The notes beneath the pieces are model-generated. The model was not told the origin of the DNA and made no database searches. It saw nothing but the letters and a program-made list of their open reading frames with translations. Both the position numbers and the translations under genes were made by a program. A stretch of 64,000 nt of DNA from Aliarcobacter cibarius (GTDB lineage: Bacteria > Campylobacterota > Campylobacteria > Campylobacterales > Arcobacteraceae): NCBI RefSeq assembly GCF_013372265.1, contig NZ_CP054051.1, positions 1,004,587 through 1,068,586 on the forward strand, written 5' to 3'. Shown here piece by piece: positions 44,112 through 52,961 of this stretch (position 1 is the stretch's first letter; each line of letters begins with the position of its first letter).

Positions 44112-45827
44112 TTATGATGAACAACTAACATGAGATATACCTGCTATTCCAAAAAAGTTTGAAGGTTTTTTAACATAATATTTTTCTTCTATTTCTTTTG
44201 TTTGCTCAGAATATGGATTTGTCATAATATTTTGTAATTCATTTACTGGTTCATAGTTTCCATTTTCTGCTTCTTGATATGCCCAAACTAGATGCCATTC
44301 TCTTAAAGTATATTTAGGATTGATTAATTTCATTTTATTTGATAATTCTTGTGTAGATTCTTCATCTTTAAGATTAATATGTAATTTCCATTTTTCTAAC
44401 CAATTATTCCATTTTATTTTTATCTCTTCATTTTCTAAATTTTTATAAAAACTTTTTTCAAGAAGATAAACATCATTTGGAATATTTGATAATTCTCTGA
44501 AAAATATAGTATAGTCAACTTTTGTTTCTATCATAAGATTTATTAGTTCTTCAAATAATTCAAAATTAAATTTATCAATTCCAAGTTTATTAGCCCACAT
44601 ATTTTCTATTTTTGATTGCATAACATTTGAAAAGTTATTTTCAATTTCTTGAAGTTTTTGTAAACTTTCTGAATTACCATTAAATAAGAGTTTTAGAGAA
44701 TTGCAAAATGATTTAAAGTTTTTCTGAGCAGCTATTGGTTGATTGAAAAATGAAAAGTGCATTCCTCCATTTGTCCAAGATTGATATTTAGGATCAAACA
44801 TTTCGATAAAACCAAAAGGACCATAATCAAGTGTAAATCCTCCAGCAGCACAATTGTCACTATTAAAATTACCTTGACAATATCCAACTCTTAACCAATT
44901 AGCTACCAATGAAGTAAGACGATTTTGAAACTCATTTGCTAATAAAATAACTTTTTCTTCTAAGCTTAAATCTTTTCTGATTACTTCACTATACTCTCTA
45001 TCAATCAAATGTAAAATAATCATCTCTAACTCTTTTAAAGCATTTTCATGTTCATTTTTTCTTGCACGTCTTCCAAATAGTTCTATTTGGCCAACTCTTA
45101 TAAATGAAGAAGCAACTCTTGTAGCAATAGCAACATCTTCATCAATCATAACTTCAGGCTCTTTTGAATAAGAATTGTTTCTAAACCAAGGTCTTTTTAC
45201 TTGTTCATCTTTAGAAGTAAATAAAGTTAATGATCTTGATGTAGGAATACCAAGCGCATGCATATGTTCTTGTGCTAAAAATTCTCTAACACTTGATCTT
45301 AAAACAGCACGTCCATCAGCACCTCTACAATAAGGTGTTTTTCCAGCACCTTTTAGTTGAAATTCCCACCTTTTATCATTTATAATTGCTTCAAATATTG
45401 ATATTGCTCTACCATCTCCGTAGGCATTTCCAGTTTGAAAAGGACATTGGGCATAATATTCAGTTCCATAAATAGATAATGCATATCCAGTAGCCCAACC
45501 TATATTTTGTGTAAGTTTAGAAATATTATGCATATCTCCTGAAAACATTTTGATAAAATCTTCTGAATTTGTTAGAGCTTCACTAAAACCTAATTCTTCG
45601 AAAAACTTTTGGCTGTGAGAAATATATATTGGATTTTTTATTGGAGTGGGAGTTACTAGTACATAATGTCCACTAAAAATCTCTCTTGGTGATTTATTAT
45701 CACCATTTAATTTTGAATTGGGATCACAATTTAGATTTTTTATAAAAGAGTAGTCACCCAAATTAGATAGTTCTTCAAATGTTTCTATATTTTTATTACT
45801 GTTTTTTTTCATTATAATATTTTCCAT
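44112..45827 (-). CDS. selO: SelO/YdiU-family protein AMPylator (pseudokinase)
   Basis: This 571-residue protein matches SelO, which transfers AMP from ATP to protein Ser, Thr or Tyr. Conserved blocks include [42 protein letters not shown], the nucleotide-site [27 protein letters not shown] and LREWHLVW. It ends HVSCSS, with Cys569 at the antepenultimate position where animal SelO carries selenocysteine; this is the usual bacterial Cys form. No signal peptide is seen. Confidence 0.92.
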   Translation of the reverse strand: MENIIMKKNSNKNIETFEELSNLGDYSFIKNLNCDPNSKLNGDNKSPREIFSGHYVLVTPTPIKNPIYISHSQKFFEELGFSEALTNSEDFIKMFSGDMHNISKLTQNIGWATGYALSIYGTEYYAQCPFQTGNAYGDGRAISIFEAIINDKRWEFQLKGAGKTPYCRGADGRAVLRSSVREFLAQEHMHALGIPTSRSLTLFTSKDEQVKRPWFRNNSYSKEPEVMIDEDVAIATRVASSFIRVGQIELFGRRARKNEHENALKELEMIILHLIDREYSEVIRKDLSLEEKVILLANEFQNRLTSLVANWLRVGYCQGNFNSDNCAAGGFTLDYGPFGFIEMFDPKYQSWTNGGMHFSFFNQPIAAQKNFKSFCNSLKLLFNGNSESLQKLQEIENNFSNVMQSKIENMWANKLGIDKFNFELFEELINLMIETKVDYTIFFRELSNIPNDVYLLEKSFYKNLENEEIKIKWNNWLEKWKLHINLKDEESTQELSNKMKLINPKYTLREWHLVWAYQEAENGNYEPVNELQNIMTNPYSEQTKEIEEKYYVKKPSNFFGIAGISHVSCSS

Positions 45828-45958
45828 AAATTTTTATTTATTAAGATTTTAACATAACTATAAAAATAATCCTATTGATTCATATAGTTCTTAAATCTTA
45901 ACTGTTTAAATACTAATTAGATAAAATTTTTAAAATTTAGATATTAAAAAGGTTTTTA

Positions 45959-46321
45959 ATGAAAATTCATAGAATAAATCCATGTAAACGTTGGTCAGAT
46001 ATTACTGTATTTAATCAAATCGCAACTTTTACAGAAGTTGCTGATACAGATGAAAATGCAGATATAAAAGGTCAAGTAAAACAAATATTCGACCAAGCAG
46101 AAGCTAGTTTAGCGTTAATCGATAGTGATAAATCAAGAATTTTAGCAGTAACTATTTATATAACAGACTTTAATAATTTTGATGCTCTAAATGAAGTTTG
46201 GGATTCTTGGTTTTCAGAAGGAACAGCTCCAAGTAGGGCTTGTGTAAAGGCTGAAATAGTAAATCCAAAATTACTTGTTGAGATGACATTTACGGCAGCA
46301 GCTGGTGAAAAATATAAATAA
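45959..46321 (+). CDS. RidA-family enamine/imine deaminase
   Basis: This 120-residue protein has the YjgF/YER057c/UK114 fold: TFTEVADTDENADIKGQVKQIFDQAEASL and TAPSRACVKAEIVNPKLLVEMTFTA, with the conserved active-site Arg in PSRACV. RidA removes reactive 2-aminoacrylate; this sequence is a more distant subfamily (RutC-like group) because the N-terminal block is atypical. Confidence 0.88.
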   Translation: MKIHRINPCKRWSDITVFNQIATFTEVADTDENADIKGQVKQIFDQAEASLALIDSDKSRILAVTIYITDFNNFDALNEVWDSWFSEGTAPSRACVKAEIVNPKLLVEMTFTAAAGEKYK

Positions 46322-46394
46322 TACAATCTTAACCAATTTCTAAAAAGCGTTTTGATATTATATTAACTATTTTTTTATTATTTTTAGGAGAATT

Positions 46395-47690
46395 ATGAAG
46401 TTTTTGGTTGTTCTTTTTATTTTAGTTATAAATCTTTTCGGTTCCAATAAAGATTTTTCTTTATATAAAAAAGAAGCAGATGTAAAAGGTAATACACTTC
46501 TTATTATTGGTGGTATTCATGGTGATGAGCCTGGAGGTTATTTTGCACCTGCATTTTTTGAGAAACATTATAAAATAAAAAAAGGTAATGTATGGGTGGC
46601 TCCTAGTGTTAATATTGATAGTATGATGGCAGATGCTAGAGGTATATACAAAGATATGAATAGAAAATTTAGTAAAATTGATAAAAAAGATCCAGATTTT
46701 GCAAATATACAAAAAATAAAAAAGTTGATTACAAATAAAAAAGTTGATTTGATTCTAAACTTACATGATGGACATGGTTTCTATAGAAAAGATTATGAAA
46801 ATGCGATTTTTAACCCAAAAGCATGGGGACAAACAACAATTATTGATCAAGAGAAAATACACTCTTTAGATAAATTTGGTAATTTAGATGAGATAGCTTC
46901 AAAAGTAAGAGACGCATTAAATAAAGATAAATTATTTCAAGATTTCCATTTTTTTAGTGTTAAAAATACTGAAACAAAAGCAAAAGATGAAGAACAACAA
47001 TTATCTTTAACTTATTTTGCTGTTACAAATAATAAACCAGCTTTTGCAATAGAGACAAGTAAAAATATTACAGATCTTACTCATAAGGTAATTTATCAAT
47101 TAAAATCAATTGAAGAGTTTATGAATTTGATGGATATAAAATTTGAAAAAGATTTTGATTTAAATAATTATGATGAAGTACAAAAATTAATAGCTCAATT
47201 TGGTACTTTAACAATAAACGATAATATAAAATTAGATTTAGAAAATATTAAAAATGAGTTAAGATTCGTACCAATGAAGAATTCAAAAAATAGTTTTAAT
47301 TTTGAACATATTTTAGGAAATGTTAAAAGTGTAAAAAATTATTATGAAGTTTATATTGGGAACCAGAAAGTTACTACTTTAGTTCCAGAAATTTTTGAAT
47401 TACATGATGCAAAAGAAAAGATAAAAATTGATATTGATGGAAAAATTATTGAAACAAAGCTAGGTAATATTATAGAAGTTGAAAATAATTTTAAAATTCT
47501 AAAATCTTCTTATAGGGTAAATATTATAGGTTATAGCAAAGATGGAGTTGATAGTGAAGATGATATTTTACTAACGAAAGGTGATATACAAAATTCTTAC
47601 TCTATAGATACAAATAATAACGAATATAGAGTAGAATTCTATAAAGGTAATAAATTTTCTGGAATGTTAATTATTAAATTTAAGAAGTAA
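46395..47690 (+). CDS. pgp1: Peptidoglycan DL-carboxypeptidase, M99/M14-like (Pgp1/Csd4 type)
   Basis: This 431-residue exported protein (signal peptide about 16 residues) resembles Campylobacter Pgp1 and Helicobacter Csd4, which trim peptidoglycan tripeptides to dipeptides and give helical cell shape. His42 and Glu45 in GGIHGDEPGG and His124 in LNLHDGHGFYR fit the zinc site, and Glu220 in FAIETSKN fits the catalytic base. The C-terminal half is beta-rich, as in Csd4. The last 45 bases including the stop codon are part of a 267-bp repeat copied beyond an IS. Confidence 0.85.
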   Translation: MKFLVVLFILVINLFGSNKDFSLYKKEADVKGNTLLIIGGIHGDEPGGYFAPAFFEKHYKIKKGNVWVAPSVNIDSMMADARGIYKDMNRKFSKIDKKDPDFANIQKIKKLITNKKVDLILNLHDGHGFYRKDYENAIFNPKAWGQTTIIDQEKIHSLDKFGNLDEIASKVRDALNKDKLFQDFHFFSVKNTETKAKDEEQQLSLTYFAVTNNKPAFAIETSKNITDLTHKVIYQLKSIEEFMNLMDIKFEKDFDLNNYDEVQKLIAQFGTLTINDNIKLDLENIKNELRFVPMKNSKNSFNFEHILGNVKSVKNYYEVYIGNQKVTTLVPEIFELHDAKEKIKIDIDGKIIETKLGNIIEVENNFKILKSSYRVNIIGYSKDGVDSEDDILLTKGDIQNSYSIDTNNNEYRVEFYKGNKFSGMLIIKFKK

Positions 47691-47706
47691 TTTACTTCTT
47701 AAATTT
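47676..47706. terminator. Bidirectional hairpin between pgp1 and the DUF2892 gene, left copy
   Basis: AAATTTAAGAAGTAA at 47676-47690 and its complement at 47692-47706 form 15-bp arms around one base. Both stop codons are inside the stem. The same hairpin is duplicated at 49600-49630. Confidence 0.75.
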
Positions 47707-47886
47707 AGGTGTACATTTTCCACTAACACTACAAAGTGGACAAAAATCAATAAGTCCTGCTGCCAAAGGGATAACTCCTAAATAAAACCACTCATTACTT
47801 GTAAAATATCCTATGGCTATTAAAACTAATCCTATAACAATTCTAAATGGTCTACAAAATGCTCTTATTTTATCAAATACATTCAT
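47692..47886 (-). CDS. DUF2892 small membrane protein, left copy
   Basis: Starting at the Met at 47886, which has GGAG six nt upstream, this is a 64-residue protein with two membrane segments (IVIGLVLIAIGYF and WFYLGVIPLAAGLI) and a C-terminal CPLCSVSGKC, typical of DUF2892/YgaP-type membrane domains. An ATG 12 nt earlier lacks a ribosome site. The product is identical to that of the right copy. This copy is cut off from its original upstream region by the IS and now lies downstream of the co-oriented transposase gene. Confidence 0.85.
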   Translation of the reverse strand: MNVFDKIRAFCRPFRIVIGLVLIAIGYFTSNEWFYLGVIPLAAGLIDFCPLCSVSGKCTPKFKK

Positions 47887-47926
47887 TTTAAACTCCATGA
47901 TTATAAATATTTCCTGACTTCATCAA

Positions 47927-47937
47927 TGGGTCACCCA
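47927..47937. repeat. TGGGTCACCCA motif, transposase stop side
   Basis: This near-perfect palindrome overlaps the transposase stop codon. The identical 11-mer occurs at 49481-49491 just upstream of the transposase promoter. The two copies bracket the gene inside the inverted repeats. Confidence 0.6.
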
Positions 47938-49466
47938 AGTTCAATATCGATAATATTTTGTATTTTTAGTTGAATTTCGTTTAGTTGTAGAATTTCAAAT
48001 TTTTTCTTATTTGTAATTGGATTAGTATATTCTAGTCCATAAATTGTTTTTATCTCTTCTAGTGCTTTTTGCACTGACAAATTTCTATCATTAATTTTAA
48101 TAATTCTTTCTAGTTCTTTATAGACTGTGTAGGCTATAAATGATATTGAAATATGAGCCTCAATTCTATGTTTTAAATAGTGATGAATTGGTCTAATTTT
48201 TAAATCTGTTTTTGAAATTCTGAAAGCTTTTTCTATATGCCAAAGATTTGAATAATTTTCAATAACATCATTTGGACAAAGAGTTGTATTTGTTACATAT
48301 CCTTTGATACCATCCCAAAGTCCATCTTGTTCAAATTTTTCATAATTTATTACAACTTCAATTTCATTTTTTAAGTGAAGGTATTTATTATATCCTCTAC
48401 TATTGATTTTATCTTTAGTAAGTTTCCCACTTTTAATAGTTTTTTCTAATCTTTTTAAACCTTTCTCTCTATTATATTTATCTTTTTTTGCTCTTTTTTG
48501 AGTATATGATAAAATTAAAGTGAGATCATCCTTTTTGACAGATGCTAAATTATTTTCATCATTAAGATTTAGAGAAAGTATCTCTTTTTTTGTAATATGA
48601 TTTTCATTTTTTATTCTTGCACCCAGAATAAATTCATAGTTATTTATTTTCAGTTCTTCAATATTCTGTTTTGATAATAATCCTGAATCTGCAATTACAA
48701 TTGGTTTTTGTAAATTAAACTTTTGTTCAAACTTTTCTAGTATTGGAATTAGTGTATTACCTTCATAGCTATTTCCTTCATAAATATCATAGCCTATTGG
48801 GTATCCATATTCACCTACTAGAAGTCCAAGCATTATTTGTGGACTTTGAAATTTCCCATCTTTACTGAATCCAATCTTTCTTAAATCATCTTCATCCTCA
48901 TTCTCAAAGTAGAGTATTGTTACATCATAAAATAAAACAGTTATCTCTCCAACTATTTTTTTTGTATGTAAAAAAGCAACTTGTTCTATTTCATCTTTGT
49001 ATTTATTATGAAACTTATCCATAAACCTATAAATCTTCATAATATCAATATCTATATTTCTATATCTTTTTAGGTATTCAATAACTTTTAATTTACTACC
49101 AGGGTTTATAAGTCTTGTGATTACTAAATGTTTTAATATTTCATCTTTTGTTATTTTACTAAATCCAATATAATCAAATATTTTCCCAATAAATAGTTCT
49201 GGTCCAATACATAAAACACTATTTGTTGAAAGATTTTTTACAAATGTATCAAAAATATTCTCACTATTCTCGCTTGGAAAAAGATCTAATATTGGTTGAT
49301 TTGTTAGTTCCGGAATTAATTTTAAAGCTTCCTCATAGAATAATTCAATCTCATTTTTATCTTTTGAAGAACCTACTGTTTTAATAAGTATATTTCTACG
49401 ATTAACTTTTTCTAAGATTTGAATACTAACACTGCCGCTTGAATTTCTTTTTTTACGTATAAACAT
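47931..49466 (-). CDS. IS1634-family DDE transposase
   Basis: This 511-residue transposase has the acidic residues in VLFYDVTILYFE, PIVIADSGLL and SNLWHIEKAFRISKTDLKIRP, with the IS1634/IS4-like C-terminal Y...E...K pattern. The frame is intact. A minus-strand TATAAT (plus-strand 49472-49477) ends 5 nt before the ATG and no Shine-Dalgarno sequence is present, so the message is probably leaderless. Confidence 0.9.
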   Translation of the reverse strand: MFIRKKRNSSGSVSIQILEKVNRRNILIKTVGSSKDKNEIELFYEEALKLIPELTNQPILDLFPSENSENIFDTFVKNLSTNSVLCIGPELFIGKIFDYIGFSKITKDEILKHLVITRLINPGSKLKVIEYLKRYRNIDIDIMKIYRFMDKFHNKYKDEIEQVAFLHTKKIVGEITVLFYDVTILYFENEDEDDLRKIGFSKDGKFQSPQIMLGLLVGEYGYPIGYDIYEGNSYEGNTLIPILEKFEQKFNLQKPIVIADSGLLSKQNIEELKINNYEFILGARIKNENHITKKEILSLNLNDENNLASVKKDDLTLILSYTQKRAKKDKYNREKGLKRLEKTIKSGKLTKDKINSRGYNKYLHLKNEIEVVINYEKFEQDGLWDGIKGYVTNTTLCPNDVIENYSNLWHIEKAFRISKTDLKIRPIHHYLKHRIEAHISISFIAYTVYKELERIIKINDRNLSVQKALEEIKTIYGLEYTNPITNKKKFEILQLNEIQLKIQNIIDIELG

Positions 49467-49480
49467 ATAAAATTATATCG

Positions 49481-49491
49481 TGGGTCACCCA
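49481..49491. promoter_or_regulatory. TGGGTCACCCA motif, transposase promoter side
   Basis: The motif lies 3 bp upstream of the minus-strand -10 element of the transposase, between the -10 and -35 positions, where a bound protein would block transcription. It may be a transposase or host-regulator binding site. Confidence 0.5.
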
Positions 49492-49569
49492 ACTTTAAAA
49501 TTAGAAACCCATATATATGAGCTTTTAAGAGTGTTTTTTTCATGATTTTAAAAAAGTGATGAAGTCAGG

Positions 49570-49836
49570 GGTAATAAATTTTCTGGAATGTTAATTATTA
49601 AATTTAAGAAGTAATTTACTTCTTAAATTTAGGTGTACATTTTCCACTAACACTACAAAGTGGACAAAAATCAATAAGTCCTGCTGCCAAAGGGATAACT
49701 CCTAAATAAAACCACTCATTACTTGTAAAATATCCTATGGCTATTAAAACTAATCCTATAACAATTCTAAATGGTCTACAAAATGCTCTTATTTTATCAA
49801 ATACATTCATTTTAAACTCCATGATTATAAATATTT
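49570..49836. repeat. Right copy of the 267-bp direct repeat
   Basis: Same sequence and orientation as 47646-47912. It carries the final 45 bases of pgp1 (a non-functional fragment), the bidirectional hairpin at 49600-49630 and the DUF2892 gene with its original upstream DNA to the right. Confidence 0.93.
49616..49810 (-). CDS. DUF2892 small membrane protein, right copy
   Basis: Identical in sequence to the left-copy product (64 residues from the Met at 49810). This copy keeps the original upstream region, including a 12-bp palindrome TAAGTATACTTA at 49849-49860 that could be a regulatory site, so it is probably the natively expressed one. Confidence 0.85.
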   Translation of the reverse strand: MNVFDKIRAFCRPFRIVIGLVLIAIGYFTSNEWFYLGVIPLAAGLIDFCPLCSVSGKCTPKFKK

Positions 49837-49958
49837 GAGATTATTATATAAGTATACTTAATCTAATATAAATAAGTAAAACTTATTAAAAATGATGAGA
49901 TTTCTTCATTAAGTTGGCTTTTAGTAAAATCTAATAAAAAATTTAAAGGTTTTATATA

Positions 49959-50657
49959 ATGAAAGAAAAAATATATTTTATTCCTGGGCTTATGACAAAT
50001 GAACGATTATGGAATAGGATTTTACCAAAAATAGAAGATGATTTTGAAATTGTACATTTGAAAATTCCAAAAAGTACAAATTTTGATGAAATTAATAAAC
50101 TTTTACATAAAGAGATTCAAGAAGAAAAAATTAATCTTTTAGGTTTTTCCTTAGGAGGTTATATTGCCTCATATTTTGCAATAAATTTTCCTTCTAGAGT
50201 AAAAAGATTGTTTATGCTAAGTGCAACTCCTGCAAAAACTTCTGATATTGAGTTAGCTAGAAGAAGAGAAAAATTAGAATTTGCGAAAATAAATGATGAA
50301 ATTTATTTAGATATACAAAAAGCAAAAACTCTAGTTGAAGAACAAAATCAAAATGATATAGAATTATTGCAAACTATTGTTACTATGTTTAATGAAATGG
50401 GTAAAGATACATTTATATCTCAACTTGAGAGTACTTTTAATAGAGAGGATTTATCATCACATTTAAAAGAGTTAAAATTGCCTGTAACTATGTTTTATAG
50501 CTCTGATGATAGATTACTTGATTCTTTAGCAATTAGAAAATTAGAAAATGAAAAACATAATATAAATTTAATAAAAAGATTTGGTACGAGTCATAATATT
50601 CCTCTTGAATTTCCTGATGAACTTGCACAAAATATAAAAAATTGGATGAATAACTAA
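49959..50657 (+). CDS. Alpha/beta hydrolase
   Basis: This 232-residue protein has the alpha/beta-hydrolase layout: YFIPGLMTNERLW (oxyanion region), nucleophile elbow GFSLGGY (Ser), acid in YSSDDRLLD (Asp) and His in GTSHNIPLEFP near the C-terminus. There is no signal peptide, so it is cytoplasmic. The substrate is unknown; an esterase or a MenH/BioH-like role cannot be decided. Confidence 0.85.
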   Translation: MKEKIYFIPGLMTNERLWNRILPKIEDDFEIVHLKIPKSTNFDEINKLLHKEIQEEKINLLGFSLGGYIASYFAINFPSRVKRLFMLSATPAKTSDIELARRREKLEFAKINDEIYLDIQKAKTLVEEQNQNDIELLQTIVTMFNEMGKDTFISQLESTFNREDLSSHLKELKLPVTMFYSSDDRLLDSLAIRKLENEKHNINLIKRFGTSHNIPLEFPDELAQNIKNWMNN

Positions 50658-50738
50658 AATGTTTATTTATATAAAGTAATAAATAAATGTTTTTAAGATA
50701 TTATATTAACAGATATTTATTTTAAAAGGAGATAGCCA

Positions 50739-51896
50739 ATGGCTATAGGTCAGGTTACATATGAAATTACAGATGATGTTCAATTTGCAACTCAGATTGT
50801 AATTGTTGCTTTTTTATTAGTTGTTTTTCTTACTATTAAAAAAAGTTCTCATACGGATGTTTTTCCTATTAGTGTTACAAATGAGTTAAAAGGGTTGGGA
50901 ATTTTAACCGTTGTATTTGCACATTTTACTTATATGAAAGTAAATAATTGGGAGTTTTTGTATCCTCTTTCTACAATTGCTGGAGTTGGAGTTGATTTAT
51001 TCCTACTAATGTCAGGGTTTGGACTAACTGTGGGAATGATGAAAAGACCAATGGGTACTTTGGAGTTCTATAAAAAAAGAGTAATTAAAATTTTTATTCC
51101 TTTTTGGATAGCTCTAATAATAATGTTTATTGCTGATTTTATTTTCCTAGATAAAAATTATGGATTTATGTATATGATTAAGTCTGCACTTGGATTTTTC
51201 CCAACTGCTGATGGTTTTGCTGATGTAAACTCGCCATTTTGGTATATTACTTGGATGATGATGTTTTATATTCTTTTCCCACTATTTTTTATTAAAAAAG
51301 CACCTTGGTTAACTGCTATTATCCTTGCAGTTATTGCTTTAATAATTGGAGGAACAAATCCACTTGACCTTGGAAGTAATTGGCTTCATAGACTTCATTC
51401 AGTAGCCTTTTCTATAGGTATTGTTATGGCTTGGCTTTTAGCAATCAAACCAAATGAAAAAAATAAATTGGTTGAATCAATTAAAAATTTTAGAGATAAT
51501 TCAAATCTACCTAGATATTTAGTTATTTTAGTGATGGCTTTAATAGTAGCTTATGTTTCTCAGCATACAAGCGCAAAAGATTGGCCTACAGTAAAAGCGA
51601 TACTAGGAGAGAACTATTTAGTTGAGCAATTAGCTTGTGTTGTTATTATGATGGCATTTGTAGTTATATTTGTTCTTAAAAAGGTTGAAAGTAAGTTTTT
51701 AGCTATTTATGGAGCATTTTCTTATGAAGTTTATCTAATTCACTGGCCATTAATGGGAAGATATGATGTTTTCTTTGATTATTTACCTTCTTGGGCAGCT
51801 GTTATTGTGTGGATGGTTGTATTTATTCTTGTAAGTATGCTTTTACAAAAACTTGTAACACCTGTAAGTAATTTTGTTGATAAAATTACAAAATAA
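50739..51896 (+). CDS. Acyltransferase family 3 membrane protein
   Basis: This 385-residue protein has about ten membrane helices and the acyltransferase-3 landmarks: VVFAHFTYMKV (catalytic His), VDLFLLMSGFGLTVGM, FYKKRVIKIFIPFW and YEVYLIHWPLMG near the end. Such proteins O-acylate cell-surface glycans or peptidoglycan. AAAAGGAG precedes the ATG. It stands alone with its own terminator. Confidence 0.88.
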   Translation: MAIGQVTYEITDDVQFATQIVIVAFLLVVFLTIKKSSHTDVFPISVTNELKGLGILTVVFAHFTYMKVNNWEFLYPLSTIAGVGVDLFLLMSGFGLTVGMMKRPMGTLEFYKKRVIKIFIPFWIALIIMFIADFIFLDKNYGFMYMIKSALGFFPTADGFADVNSPFWYITWMMMFYILFPLFFIKKAPWLTAIILAVIALIIGGTNPLDLGSNWLHRLHSVAFSIGIVMAWLLAIKPNEKNKLVESIKNFRDNSNLPRYLVILVMALIVAYVSQHTSAKDWPTVKAILGENYLVEQLACVVIMMAFVVIFVLKKVESKFLAIYGAFSYEVYLIHWPLMGRYDVFFDYLPSWAAVIVWMVVFILVSMLLQKLVTPVSNFVDKITK

Positions 51897-51922
51897 AAAG
51901 TAGAGAGTTATTCTCTACTTTT
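51896..51922 (+). terminator. Terminator of the acyltransferase gene
   Basis: AAAAGTAGAGA at 51896-51906 pairs over 11 bp with TCTCTACTTTT at 51912-51922, followed by ATTATTTT. Confidence 0.85.
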
Positions 51923-52020
51923 ATTATTTTACTTTTTAACACCCTTTAGCACTATCAACATTTAAATTATTTAGCTATTTTAAGTATAATCTAAAATTAA
52001 AACAATAGAAAAGAAATTTT

Positions 52021-52926
52021 ATGAATTTACAGAATTTAGAAGAGAATATAAGTATTAATTTAAAAGATAAAACAGATGAAATAAAAAGAGTTTTTCATGG
52101 TCGAGGGAATTTCTATGATAATTTTTCATTTTTGACTGTTGATAGCTTAGATAATACACTTTTTGCAACTTTTTATGAAGAAAATTCTGAAGAGTTAGAA
52201 ATTATTAAAATATTAAAAAATCTAACTTTATCTAATAACTTTCAAAATTTAATAGTTCAAAGAAAGTATAAAAATAGTGACTTTTTCGAATCAATATATG
52301 GAGAAATTCCAGAAAATTTTTATGCTATAGAAAATGGTTTGAAGTATAAAATTGATTTTAGAAATAGAAATATTGGTCTGTTTTTTGACATGAAAAATAC
52401 AAGAGAATATATAAAAAATATATCTAAAAATAAAAGCATATTAAATCTTTTTTCATATACTTGTGCTTTTTCTGTTACATCTATTTTTGGAGGAGCATCA
52501 AAAGTTGTAAATATTGATATGGGGAAAAATAGTTTATCTATAGGAAGACAAAATCACCATATAAATGGTTTAGAAACAAAAAATGTTAAATTTCTTCCTC
52601 ATAATATTTTGAAATCTTTTGGTAGAATTAAAAGTGAATCACCATTTGATATTATAATAATAGATCCTCCATCTTTCCAAAAAGGTTCTTTTGTCGCAAC
52701 AAATGATTATGTAAAGATTGTAAAAAGATTGGATTCATTTTCTAATAAAGGTTCATTAATAGTAGCTTGTTTAAATGATCCTTTTTTAACTAGTTCGTAT
52801 TTAAAAGAGATATTCAAAGAGTTTGCTCCTGACTTTAAATTTATAAAAAGAATAGAAAATCCAAAAGAATTTGTCTCAAATAGTGATGAAAATGGACTTA
52901 AAGTTTTAATTTTCGAAAAGATTTAG
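52021..52926 (+). CDS. Class I SAM-dependent methyltransferase (RlmI-like)
   Basis: This 301-residue protein has an N-terminal region with a beta-hairpin similar to RlmI (NIGLFFDMKNTREYI), the SAM motif SILNLFSYTCAFSVTSIFGGASKVVNIDM, and the catalytic-side DIIIIDPPSFQKG. These blocks match 23S rRNA cytosine-C5 methyltransferase-like enzymes, but the PUA domain of RlmI is not evident. The target is probably RNA. Confidence 0.8.
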   Translation: MNLQNLEENISINLKDKTDEIKRVFHGRGNFYDNFSFLTVDSLDNTLFATFYEENSEELEIIKILKNLTLSNNFQNLIVQRKYKNSDFFESIYGEIPENFYAIENGLKYKIDFRNRNIGLFFDMKNTREYIKNISKNKSILNLFSYTCAFSVTSIFGGASKVVNIDMGKNSLSIGRQNHHINGLETKNVKFLPHNILKSFGRIKSESPFDIIIIDPPSFQKGSFVATNDYVKIVKRLDSFSNKGSLIVACLNDPFLTSSYLKEIFKEFAPDFKFIKRIENPKEFVSNSDENGLKVLIFEKI

Positions 52927-52961
52927 TATAATTAAGTAAATTATGGGGAAAAGATTTAAAG

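Larger units (their letters stand above)
47646..47912. repeat. Left copy of the 267-bp direct repeat flanking the IS1634-type element
   Basis: This segment is repeated in the same orientation at 49570-49836. It runs from GGTAATAAATTTTCTGG to ATGATTATAAATATTT and holds the last 45 bases of pgp1, a terminator and a whole DUF2892 gene. By reading I found no difference between the copies. Confidence 0.93.
47913..49569 (-). mobile_element. IS1634-family insertion sequence, 1657 bp, with long target repeats
   Basis: The ends are perfect 13-bp inverted repeats, CCTGACTTCATCA at 47913-47925 and its complement at 49557-49569. One intact transposase gene lies between them. The flanking direct repeats are 267 bp each, far longer than most IS target duplications. 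IS1634 of Mycoplasma mycoides is known for creating long and variable direct repeats, so this fits the family. Repeat identity suggests a recent insertion. Confidence 0.93.

Noticed and set aside
46461-46712. Minus-strand frame opposite pgp1
   Set aside because: It is antisense to conserved catalytic motifs and has no ribosome site or recognisable domain.
47646-49836. Assembly artefact as the cause of the repeated DUF2892 gene
   Set aside because: Both repeats are the same length and end exactly at the IS termini, and long target repeats are a known property of IS1634. Long reads would still settle it.
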